45,531 bases of DNA from Chthonomonadaceae bacterium (GTDB lineage: Bacteria; Armatimonadota; Chthonomonadetes; Chthonomonadales; Chthonomonadaceae). Made by a program: the position numbers and the translations under genes. Shown here piece by piece: positions 8,630-15,660 of this stretch (positions are counted from its first letter, which is position 1; each line of letters starts with the position of its first letter). Location: assembly GCA_025352825.1 (NCBI GenBank), contig JANXSG010000164.1, positions 1-45,531 on the forward strand, in the 5' to 3' direction. A model generated the notes under the pieces. That model was not told the origin of the DNA, did no database searches, and saw nothing but the letters and a program-made list of their open reading frames with translations.

Positions 8630-10390
8630 CTACTCGTTACCCCCGCGGCCACCGCCATTACCTCCACCACCAATTCCGCCGCCGCCGATACCACCGCCCC
8701 CGAGACCGCCGCCGCCGATACCACCGCGTCCACCATTTCTGCCGTTATTGGGGCCGCGTTTCTTTTTTGGAAGTGTGTCGTCTGTGAAGAAAGTCCAGGA
8801 TTTATTAATTGAATTTCCGGCCCAGTCTGATACGCTTATCGTAATCGTATGATGGCCGTCTTTCAATCCATAGTTACTGCCGCCTTCGTTCTCCACGGTA
8901 GCATAGTCGATGGAGTCGTTATCTGGATTATAGTAAAATCCAGGCGTGTCCGAGAGGTCTTCACTTGTTTTTCTGCGTGGAAGAAGCATATCATCCAGCT
9001 TGATGCTTAGAGTACTTAGATTCACACCGGAACCTTCATCCTTCACTCGGGCACTGATATGAAACGGCGGCCTTCCGCTAAGAGCTTCACCAAGTTTAGG
9101 TTCGAAGACTGTAATAATAGGAGGCTGACCGTCGGATATCTCATGGCTAAACGCAGTTACCGTGCCATCGTCTGTGAGTACATATACCGTATTCCCATCA
9201 ATGATCGGTGAGGTAATCACATCGCTGCTCTGTGGTATGGTGGATGCGAAAGTACCGCTCGGGTGAATAATGTAGTTCCATTTTAGCGCGCCTGTCGCCG
9301 TATCGAGTGCGTAAACACCGCCCTGCGTGGTTCCTATAATAAGCAGTTTATTGGAAACCACCGGATTCGCAATCACTTCAAAATCCAGTACGGGAGCGTG
9401 TTTCCATACTCCTCTTCCACGAATATCTACTGCATAAACAGATCGGTCTGCGGTAACCACGTAAGAAGTACCATTCTCATCCACTGCAGGAGCTGTCACG
9501 GGCGATGCCGGCAGCTGAACAATCCATTGGCGTGAACCATTGATAGCTCTCCAAGAGGAGAGGCTGTTCCCAACGCTCATATAGATCGATTCCCCATTAA
9601 GAACCGGAGATGTATGCGAATCGCCATCAAGCCTTCTTGCCCATTTCTGGGTACCCGAAGCGATACTTGCGGAGTGCATAATCTGATCAGAAGTGATATA
9701 GTACATCATCCCATCATTGATAATAAAATCTGCAGTAATATCCGCCCCGACATCGACTCCGGCACGTGCGCCTTTGCTCCAAATCCCCTTCAATGCCACT
9801 CCGTCGCTGGTATTGACCGCATAAAAGCGTCCGCCATCCGAACTAAAGTATACAGTTTCACCAACCACGACCGGAGAAGTACTTACCGAGCTTTTGAGGA
9901 AGTAGTGCCATTTCATTTTACCTGTCTGAGTGTCTAGAGCATAGAGTCCATCGCCTGCGCCAAAATAGAGCGTGCCATTATCATAAGTAGGGGTGGTTTG
10001 AATAAGTACAGGCAGAACACCTTCGGTGGGATAGCGCCATTTCATACTGCCATTTGAGAGTGCAATAGCAAAAACACGGTTGCCAGTCGCAAAATATCCA
10101 GAATCCCCACTGATACATAGACCGGCAGGATTGTTCGCAAAATGGGTGCCCGTAAATTTCCAATTAACTGCGAGGGGGGCTCCTACCATTCCTGCACGAT
10201 GTGCGTGTGCAGCAGGCTTGGCGGGTTCAGGACTTTTCGCAAAAGCCGCTTGACTTGCAATCACCAGTGATAGTACCGCCAATAAACCCACGCAAAACGA
10301 TGCACTCTTGAATGCGGTGTGTCGTTGGAAGCATTTCGAGCGATGCGGTGAAAATAGTGTTCGTCTGATATCATGTGACGATGTCAACAT
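8630..10390 (-). CDS. Secreted PQQ/BamB-type beta-propeller protein with Gly-rich tail
   Basis: The 586-residue protein starts at ATG 10390 with AGGGGGG close upstream. A signal peptide (about residues 28-51, ending QAAFA) is followed by a propeller of about eight blades from residue 70 to 425, each with the PQQ-repeat pattern [VL]-Y-A-[LV]-D-x-x-[TS]-G-x-x-x-W (for example LYALDTQTGKMKWHY and VYALDTATGALKWNY). An Ig-like domain follows (about 430-545: an RPPFHISARVKDEGSGV part, later HTITISVSDWAGN). The final 35 residues are almost pure Gly with Arg, Asn and Ile. Propellers of this type bind other proteins in the envelope, or quinone cofactors in dehydrogenases; dehydrogenase catalytic domains are not seen here, so it is probably structural. 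It is oriented away from the ECF sigma gene. Confidence 0.85.
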   Translation of the reverse strand: MLTSSHDIRRTLFSPHRSKCFQRHTAFKSASFCVGLLAVLSLVIASQAAFAKSPEPAKPAAHAHRAGMVGAPLAVNWKFTGTHFANNPAGLCISGDSGYFATGNRVFAIALSNGSMKWRYPTEGVLPVLIQTTPTYDNGTLYFGAGDGLYALDTQTGKMKWHYFLKSSVSTSPVVVGETVYFSSDGGRFYAVNTSDGVALKGIWSKGARAGVDVGADITADFIINDGMMYYITSDQIMHSASIASGTQKWARRLDGDSHTSPVLNGESIYMSVGNSLSSWRAINGSRQWIVQLPASPVTAPAVDENGTSYVVTADRSVYAVDIRGRGVWKHAPVLDFEVIANPVVSNKLLIIGTTQGGVYALDTATGALKWNYIIHPSGTFASTIPQSSDVITSPIIDGNTVYVLTDDGTVTAFSHEISDGQPPIITVFEPKLGEALSGRPPFHISARVKDEGSGVNLSTLSIKLDDMLLPRRKTSEDLSDTPGFYYNPDNDSIDYATVENEGGSNYGLKDGHHTITISVSDWAGNSINKSWTFFTDDTLPKKKRGPNNGRNGGRGGIGGGGLGGGGIGGGGIGGGGNGGGRGGNE

Positions 10391-10779
10391 CTGAACCCCC
10401 CTGTTTGGTGGATAATCTGCGAAGGACGATAGTGCGCCCGAAGTCTAAATGTATGTACAATTGGACGTTCAACTATTGGAGATGGTTACTCACTGCATAA
10501 TTACAAACTGCATATGACCATGCGGCACTTGTAAGGGATGCCCCAATTACGAACATTATAATCCTCTCATCATATTCGTGTCAAGCATTAATGATTCCTG
10601 CTCTTATTCAATAATATAGAAACTGTTTTATGTAAAGAGTTATAGTCTTCACATCCTCCGTTCAAATGCTTCCTTATAAATCGCTGCACACTCTCTTCTG
10701 GCGTTGTGATATAATTGATTTCAGTTCTACGACACTTCAGCAGGATATTCAACGTCGGATTTGGGAGAGCAGTATTAAT
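10391..10779. promoter_or_regulatory. Divergent intergenic region upstream of the ECF sigma gene
   Basis: The gap separates the minus-strand propeller gene from the plus-strand sigma factor gene. TATAAT at 10710-10715 is a plausible -10 element for the sigma gene, but the -35 match is poor. The frame of the sigma gene stays open from an ATG at 10666, upstream of this element, which argues against that ATG as the start. A regulated promoter recognised by the sigma factor itself would be expected here. Confidence 0.4.
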
Positions 10780-11361
10780 TTGAGCAGTTTCACACCTGGA
10801 AAACAGGAGTACCGAGAGAGCGAGTTTGAAAAACGACTCATTAAGCGATTCCAGGCGGGGGAGTCGGAGGCTCTCGGCCCGCTATTCGAGCTGTATGTCG
10901 AGCATATTTTTGCTTTTGCCAAGCATCTTCTTGGCAGCAGAGAAGATGCGGAAGAGGTGACTTCAGACGCTTTTGTGCGCGCCCTGGAGAAGGTGAGCAG
11001 TTTCCGCGGCGAGTGCCCGTTTCGTGGATGGCTCTTCGGTATCACCCGCAATCTCTGTTATGATCGCCTTCGGCAGCCAAAACTTCTGCTTATGGAGCCG
11101 GAGGCAGCGGATAGGCAGTCTGACCGAGGGCGCGATGCTAGGCGCATGGAAACTTCCACGGCAGTTCGAACGGCTCTCAATTCGCTTTCAGAGGATCATC
11201 GCATGGCGCTGCTGCTGTGCGATGTTGAGGAGTGGGATGCGCTGGAGGTGGCAGAGATGCTGGGTAAATCGCTGCAGGCCACCAAATCGCTGCTCTATCG
11301 GGCACGGCGTGCCCTAAGGAATCAGCTTTCCCCGGCATGGGGAGAAGGAGTAGAGACCTAA
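10780..11361 (+). CDS. ECF-family RNA polymerase sigma factor
   Basis: A group-4 sigma-70 protein of 193 residues from the TTG at 10780. Region 2 covers LIKRFQAGESEALGPLFE through EEVTSDAFVRALEK to FRGWLFGITRNLCYD, and region 4 covers ALNSLSEDHRMALLLCDVEEWDALEVAEMLGKS and LYRARRALR. TTG is preferred since GGGAGAG lies ten bases before it and a TATAAT lies between it and the in-frame ATG at 10666; that ATG would add 38 poorly conserved residues. It directs RNA polymerase to a stress or envelope regulon. The stop is one base before the start of the zinc-finger anti-sigma gene, so the two are cotranscribed and probably partners. Confidence 0.9.
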   Translation: MSSFTPGKQEYRESEFEKRLIKRFQAGESEALGPLFELYVEHIFAFAKHLLGSREDAEEVTSDAFVRALEKVSSFRGECPFRGWLFGITRNLCYDRLRQPKLLLMEPEAADRQSDRGRDARRMETSTAVRTALNSLSEDHRMALLLCDVEEWDALEVAEMLGKSLQATKSLLYRARRALRNQLSPAWGEGVET

Positions 11362-11362
11362 A

Positions 11363-11671
11363 TTGACTTGTGACAATGTACAAAAATTGACCGACCTCTA
11401 TCTCGATAGCCAGCTTCCGGAGGAGCTAACCGCTGATTTCGAGACGCATCTTGCCACGTGTAAAAGCTGCACGAGTGAATTGCAGTCACTGATTCAGGCA
11501 CACGACTTCCTGCTTGCGGGCGTTGCCCCTGCCGAAGTCTCCCCTGCCTTCCTCGAACGCACCACCGCCAAACTCTACGATATCTTCGCCGACCGTCTCC
11601 ACTCCAGCGCTCCCAAAGAGTTCGACCGCCAATGGACACTTCCATTCCTCTATGAAGATGAGCCAGTGTAA
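11363..11671 (+). CDS. Zinc-finger anti-sigma factor (zf-HC2 type)
   Basis: The 102-residue protein carries the anti-sigma zinc-binding signature: Cys3 near the N-terminus, DLYLDSQLPEE, then FETHLATCKSCTSEL with the H-x3-C-x2-C ligands. It follows the ECF sigma gene with a one-base gap, the normal arrangement of a sigma/anti-sigma pair. It has no membrane helix, so it would act in the cytoplasm, perhaps as a redox- or zinc-responsive (ZAS) anti-sigma that releases its partner on oxidation. The start is TTG, and the ribosome site overlaps the end of the sigma gene (GGAGAAGGAGTAG). The C-terminal half (residues 50-102) is not conserved in an obvious way. Confidence 0.85.
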   Translation: MTCDNVQKLTDLYLDSQLPEELTADFETHLATCKSCTSELQSLIQAHDFLLAGVAPAEVSPAFLERTTAKLYDIFADRLHSSAPKEFDRQWTLPFLYEDEPV

Positions 11672-11714
11672 TTTATAGCCGCATGATCGATTCCTCTTGG
11701 CTGGAGAACTGTTA

Positions 11715-12045
11715 ATGAAGGCAGATGTGAAAGACACCAACCACCCAGTTTTGAATAATCCATGGGAATACACCATAATTGGTCTGGATTACCAGATACC
11801 ACAGTATGATGCTACGCCTTATTTGGATTTGACTTTAATAAAGGGAAACGAAGTACGACGACTGCGATTTTTGTCACCGCAGAGTTTAAAATAGAAGGAG
11901 GTTTTCCAAATCCAACGCATGGAATGGTGATCCTTGATATAGCACATCGTCAGTGGGGCAATATCGGCGTTTGGGTAGATGATTTTGAATCATCGTGGGG
12001 AAGCATCACTTCTATGCTGCTGAAGTGATTGACTTGGATGCTTAA
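11715..12045 (+). pseudogene. Small protein gene with two frame breaks
   Basis: From ATG 11715 (GGAG eight bases upstream) the text NPWEYTIIGLDY...YLDLTLIKGNEVRRLRF reads well, then meets TAG right after AGT TTA AAA (11894). In the -1 frame the protein-like text continues (IEGGFPNPTHGMVILDIAH, later WVDDFESSWGSIT), and then needs a second -1 step near 12010 to end as YAAEVIDLDA and stop at 12043-12045. Both breaks would be repaired by one extra base in a short homopolymer (AAAA and TT), so either indel errors in the assembly or real decay would explain them. The first break is also a canonical T-TTA-AAA slippery site. The family is not recognised; size and style recall small immunity-like proteins. 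The whole would be about 110 residues. Confidence 0.6.
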
Positions 12046-12166
12046 GATATAAAGCTAAGACCAATAATATATTGATTAGAACGTGAAGCGACTTTAGTAA
12101 TTTTTATGACAAATTTGAGTAAAGTTTTAAATACGCATTTACCTGAAAGTCTGTGCATACTACTCT

Positions 12167-12393
12167 CATTCAGCACAGATATCGATTCCCCTCAGAAGGA
12201 ACATCCCCAATCCGTCGTGAACATTTCCTGTATGAAGACATCCTTCACACCATATTTCAATCGTGCTTCTGCTCAATCTTCCTGGCGTACAAACTGTATT
12301 GTGCGCAATAGCTGCTCACAGTCAGCTAGATACTCCACCAAGTCTACAGGAACACGAGAATTACAGACGTGAAATCGCTCGGGATAGGATGAG
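12167..12393 (-). pseudogene. Possible degraded minus-strand gene fragment
   Basis: On the minus strand one frame gives protein-like text (SSYPERFHVCNSRVPVDLV, then EYLADCEQLLRTIQFVRQED), a TGA, then AEARLKYGVKDVFIQEMF and TTDWGCSF, another TGA, and, after a frame change, GIDICAE with a stop near 12167. No start codon or ribosome site is seen. The family is unknown. The opposite-strand ORF here (12106-12372) is rich in Ser/Thr and has no ribosome site. The region may hold the remains of a gene that once lay beside the E2/JAMM pair. Confidence 0.3.
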
Positions 12394-12401
12394 CTAGCAA
12401 C

Positions 12402-12950
12402 ATGCTAAATGCCAGACAGCTTCGCCTCCACGCAGACTATAAGGGTGTAGCCGCACTCTCCAAAGGCAGCGATGGAAGGCTCATGATCGAAGAAACCAGA
12501 GGCCGCCCCACCGATGAGTATGTTATCGTCTATCGGTGCCGGAGTATCGAACGGCTGGAAGACGGGCGGCCAATCTATCGCGACCTGCACCGCGTGAAGA
12601 TAGTGCTGCCCGCAAAGTACCCCGCGCCCACATCCCCGCCCAGAGTATCCATGCTCACACCACTCTTCCATCCCCATGTCTACCGCAATATGGAAGTCTG
12701 CATGGGCAGTTGGGTAACCAGCGAATACCTTGAGGATTTTTTGGTACGCCTTGGCGCGCTGATACAGTACGACCGACGCTTTCTAAACGTTCACGACCCG
12801 GCAAACGAAGCGGCAGTATACTGGGCCAATAGCAATCTGCTCCTGCTGCCCACGGATTACCAAACCTTTGGCAAAGAAGAGCCTACGGAACAGATTGCGC
12901 CTGAAATCGAAACTCCTCAGGAGTGGCTCGATATTTCAGACCCTTCATAG
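12402..12950 (+). CDS. Ubiquitin-conjugating enzyme E2-like protein
   Basis: The 182-residue protein matches the UBC fold in order: a helical start, strand region DEYVIVYRCRS, then the E2 hallmark stretch PAKYPAPTSPPRVSMLTP, FHPHVYRNMEVCMGSW with candidate catalytic Cys100, and a C-terminal helical part (EDFLVRLGALIQYDRRF, NEAAVYWANSN) that mirrors the eukaryotic L-L-x-x-P-N-x-x-x-[AP]-x-N pattern. The canonical HPN triad reads HPH here. An E2 carries a ubiquitin-like protein as a thioester and passes it to a target. An in-frame TGA at 12390 fixes the start at ATG 12402. The next gene is a JAMM peptidase 14 bp on, a pairing typical of bacterial ubiquitin-like systems. No E1 or ubiquitin-like gene is visible in the window. 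Confidence 0.85.
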   Translation: MLNARQLRLHADYKGVAALSKGSDGRLMIEETRGRPTDEYVIVYRCRSIERLEDGRPIYRDLHRVKIVLPAKYPAPTSPPRVSMLTPLFHPHVYRNMEVCMGSWVTSEYLEDFLVRLGALIQYDRRFLNVHDPANEAAVYWANSNLLLLPTDYQTFGKEEPTEQIAPEIETPQEWLDISDPS

Positions 12951-12964
12951 GAAAGGATTATCGA

Positions 12965-13744
12965 TTGGCAATCAGTCCGGGGATTTCTGGAGTGCTCGCA
13001 GTGGTCGGCGCTGCTGCCCTTATATTGAGAACCATTCTTATTAAAAAGCGGTCAGTGAAATCGTCACCTGTTGAACTCCGGGATGAGATGATCGAAAAAG
13101 ATATTCAGGATGGGCCTATACTAAATGAATCTTTTCTACGCCGAGTTGTGAATGATTCGGCGAATCGGCAAACGGCTGTCGATATCGACTGGGAGGAACT
13201 CTCGGACGGCTACCGGCCCCAACCTCTCCGAACCTCCGAATTCTATTCTACATATAGTATCGAACCAAATCTGAATTTAAAGAAAAGTGAACCCATTATA
13301 TTGGTTCGAAATAGCGTATTCGAAGAAATTCTTAATCATCTTAAATCAGATACGAGTGTAGAGAAAGGAGGTTTACTCATTGGCAAAGCATATGATGATG
13401 CGCACGAGTCTAGATATATGCTTCAAATAACCCACCAATTTGAAGCCAATGCAGGATTGGAAACAAGTGCCACATTCACCTACACCCCTTCCACCTGGGA
13501 GCAGCTTCTTCCTCAAATAAAGAGTCTGTCTCCTGATACCACCATACTTGGCTCTTACCATTCACACCCCGATATGGGAGTCTTTCTCTCAATTACGGAT
13601 ATGGAGGCTCAAACAGAGATATTCAATGCAGATTGGCAAGTGGCTATGGTGGTCGATCCCGTGCGAAATGAAGCTGGATTCTTTATTGGTATGGAGGGCA
13701 CGAAGTGCGAAAACTGGCAGATATGGGACGATAAACTGCACTAA
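12965..13744 (+). CDS. Membrane-anchored JAB/MPN (JAMM) metallopeptidase
   Basis: From TTG 12965 (AGGAAAGGA just upstream) the product has 259 residues. The JAMM zinc motif is complete: Glu133 in VEKGGLLIG, and His199, His201, Ser209 and Asp212 in SYHSHPDMGVFLSITDM, an exact H-x-H-x7-S-x2-D. The domain spans about 108-250. Residues 4-26 form one hydrophobic helix followed by KKR, which suggests an N-terminal membrane anchor with the enzyme probably cytoplasmic. JAMM enzymes of this kind process or remove ubiquitin-like proteins. It follows the E2 gene by 14 bp, so both are cotranscribed. An in-frame GTG at 12923 overlaps the E2 gene and has no comparable ribosome site. Residues 30-105 are a variable linker. 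Confidence 0.88.
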   Translation: MAISPGISGVLAVVGAAALILRTILIKKRSVKSSPVELRDEMIEKDIQDGPILNESFLRRVVNDSANRQTAVDIDWEELSDGYRPQPLRTSEFYSTYSIEPNLNLKKSEPIILVRNSVFEEILNHLKSDTSVEKGGLLIGKAYDDAHESRYMLQITHQFEANAGLETSATFTYTPSTWEQLLPQIKSLSPDTTILGSYHSHPDMGVFLSITDMEAQTEIFNADWQVAMVVDPVRNEAGFFIGMEGTKCENWQIWDDKLH

Positions 13745-13748
13745 CAAA

Positions 13749-14468
13749 CTAACCAGCAGGCGTACCAGGATCGGATGGCATCATGCTATCATGCCACTCT
13801 TTCATACGGAGTGATCGCGCGTGGGATTCTTCCAGCTCTCTTTGAGATACTGTGTCATCCATATCGGCATCATCTTCAGCTTCAAGTTCGAATGCAACTA
13901 TTCGATTTGCGAAAACACATCCCACCATCGCAGCAATTCCAGTTACCATTAATACAATGGATTGCCATGATCCATGCCAGCCATATGTCACAAGCCCATA
14001 GCCGGTGAAATAGAGGGAAGCAGCCCCAAAGTAACATCGACGCGCCCACACTGTGCCAGGCCGAACAGTTTCTGCCACTGCCGCAGTCATTGCAAGAAGT
14101 GCAGCTATAATGAGACCAAGTGGCCGGATCTGTTCAATGAAATCATAGTCGAGCATCGGTGGAAGATGCTGATGCCGAAAATGAACTACATCTCGAATTG
14201 CAAGAAAAGCAACCCCATAGCAAAGAATACTAACCAGCATGGTTCGTATACGTGGATGAAGGAGAGACGACAGCAGGAGGCAGATCACCATGGGAAGCAC
14301 GGACTCTCTGCCGCGAACCCAGGGAGTAACAATAGGCTCCAGAAGTACCGCTGATAAGGCAATCACAGGAGGGCAGAATGCCAGTATGGTTTTATTTAAC
14401 GGCGTCATTATCGTTAATACTCCAAAAACTATACACTCTGTACACACTTCACCGAAATCACCTAACAT
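13749..14468 (-). CDS. Polytopic membrane protein of unknown function
   Basis: The 239-residue product has about six hydrophobic segments between residues 20 and 190 (for example ILAFCPPVIALSAVLLEPI, LPMVICLLLSSLL, LGLIIAALLAMTAAVAE and IVLMVTGIAAMVGCVFA), followed by an acidic cytoplasmic tail (ELEAEDDADMDD). I do not recognise the family. ATG at 14468 has only a weak TAGG upstream; ATG at 14408 (residue 21) has GGAG at a long spacing and is an alternative. It converges with the JAMM gene (five bases between stops), so it is not in that operon, although a membrane role alongside the anchored peptidase cannot be excluded. Confidence 0.75.
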   Translation of the reverse strand: MLGDFGEVCTECIVFGVLTIMTPLNKTILAFCPPVIALSAVLLEPIVTPWVRGRESVLPMVICLLLSSLLHPRIRTMLVSILCYGVAFLAIRDVVHFRHQHLPPMLDYDFIEQIRPLGLIIAALLAMTAAVAETVRPGTVWARRCYFGAASLYFTGYGLVTYGWHGSWQSIVLMVTGIAAMVGCVFANRIVAFELEAEDDADMDDTVSQRELEESHARSLRMKEWHDSMMPSDPGTPAG

Positions 14469-14554
14469 ATCATACCTATACTCGCATCAAATAGTGTCAC
14501 TGAATGCAAAATAAATGTTTCACTTCGTGAAAATCCAGCAAATATAAGTACATC

Positions 14555-14584
14555 TTGCCGACTGTAAGCTGCCCGTGCTATAAT
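14555..14584 (+). promoter_or_regulatory. Sigma-70-type promoter of aroF-tyrA
   Basis: TTGCCG (14555-14560) and TATAAT (14579-14584) are separated by 18 bp. Transcription would begin near 14591, downstream of the in-frame TTG at 14587 and 47 bases before the GTG at 14638, which supports the GTG start. Confidence 0.65.
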
Positions 14585-14637
14585 AATTGCTTATTAGTCA
14601 TACTTTATCGATGCAGTACGCAAGGAGAAATCGTCAC

Positions 14638-15660
14638 GTGATTATCATTCTCGACCCCGCTGCAACAGCAGCTCAGCGCGATGAACTGACTTCCGATCTC
14701 AAGAGCCGGGGCTATGGCATTCACCTCTCTGAAGGTGTAGAGCGCACGATTGTAGGTGTGATAGGCGCTATCGAGCAGGATAAAAGCAGCCTGGTTGAGC
14801 AGTTCGAAGCGCTGCCATATGTAGAGCGTGTAGTCCCAATACTTAAGCCTTATAAACTGGTCGGTAAACCCTTTAAGCCAGAAGGTACCGTTATAAATGT
14901 TCGTGGAGTTCAGATCGGCGGGGGCACTCTCTGCGTTATGGCAGGCCCATGTACTGTAGAATCTCCGGAGATGCTGTTCGAAACTGCTGACTATGTTAAA
15001 TCTGTGGGAGCGCACGTGCTGCGTGGAGGGGCTTTCAAGCCCAGCACTTCGCCCTACTCCTTCCATGGAATGGGAGAAGCAGGCTTAAAATTACTGGCGG
15101 AAGCGCGGGATCGAACAGGTCTTCCTATCATAACGGAAGTGATGGATACACGCGATGTTGAGCTGGTAGGTAAATATGCCGACATTTTCCAGATTGGCAC
15201 CCGGAATATGGCGAACTACTCGCTGCTGCGAGAAGTGGGGGCGTCTCGTAAACCTGTCATGCTCAAACGCGGTTGGGCGAGTACTATTGAGGAATGGCTG
15301 CAGGCTGCGGAATATATCGCGAGCCAGGGCAACTATGAGATAATTCTCTGTGAACGTGGAATCCGTACTTTTGAGACATATACCCGAAACACTTTCGATA
15401 TAAACGCCATACCTGCAGTGAAGGAGCTGTCTCATCTGCCCATTTTTGCAGATCCTTCACATGCAACTGGTCGGCGAAGTCTGGTAAACGCAGTGAGCCG
15501 AGGCGCTGTCGCAACTGGCGCAGATGGGCTCATCCTGGAGACTCATCCTAACCCGGAGAAGTCCGTTAAGGATGGAGCACAGTCTCTCACTTTCGATCAG
15601 TTTGGGCAGTTGATGAATGACATTCGACCAATTGCATTGGCGGTTGGGATGAAACTGTGA
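14638..15660 (+). CDS. aroF: 3-deoxy-7-phosphoheptulonate synthase (DAHP synthase)
   Basis: The 340-residue enzyme condenses phosphoenolpyruvate with erythrose-4-phosphate, the first step of the shikimate pathway, in the cytoplasm. It has the Thermotoga/Bacillus layout: an N-terminal ferredoxin-like regulatory domain (about 1-70, from MIIILDP) and the KDPS-like barrel (about 85-340) with CVMAGPCTVES, VLRGGAFKPSTSPYSF, QIGTRNMANYSLL, PVMLKRG, LCERGIRTFE and DPSHATGRR. GTG at 14638 is chosen because AAGGAGA lies nine bases upstream and a promoter ends at 14584. The N-terminal domain in this type gives feedback control by aromatic amino acids. It overlaps tyrA by four bases (GTGA), so the two are translationally coupled. 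Confidence 0.95.
   Translation: MIIILDPAATAAQRDELTSDLKSRGYGIHLSEGVERTIVGVIGAIEQDKSSLVEQFEALPYVERVVPILKPYKLVGKPFKPEGTVINVRGVQIGGGTLCVMAGPCTVESPEMLFETADYVKSVGAHVLRGGAFKPSTSPYSFHGMGEAGLKLLAEARDRTGLPIITEVMDTRDVELVGKYADIFQIGTRNMANYSLLREVGASRKPVMLKRGWASTIEEWLQAAEYIASQGNYEIILCERGIRTFETYTRNTFDINAIPAVKELSHLPIFADPSHATGRRSLVNAVSRGAVATGADGLILETHPNPEKSVKDGAQSLTFDQFGQLMNDIRPIALAVGMKL

Noticed and set aside
11885-11900. Programmed -1 frameshift as a firm call
   Set aside because: The slippery heptamer is real, but the same short gene has a second, non-slippery break, so decay or sequencing error is at least as likely.
12106-12372. Plus-strand frame of 88 codons upstream of the E2 gene
   Set aside because: Composition is heavy in Ser and Thr, there is no ribosome site, and it is a likely shadow of the better minus-strand text.
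12402-14468. Membrane protein at 13749 as third member of the E2/JAMM operon
   Set aside because: It is on the opposite strand and converges on the JAMM gene, so it cannot be cotranscribed; a functional link is only possible.
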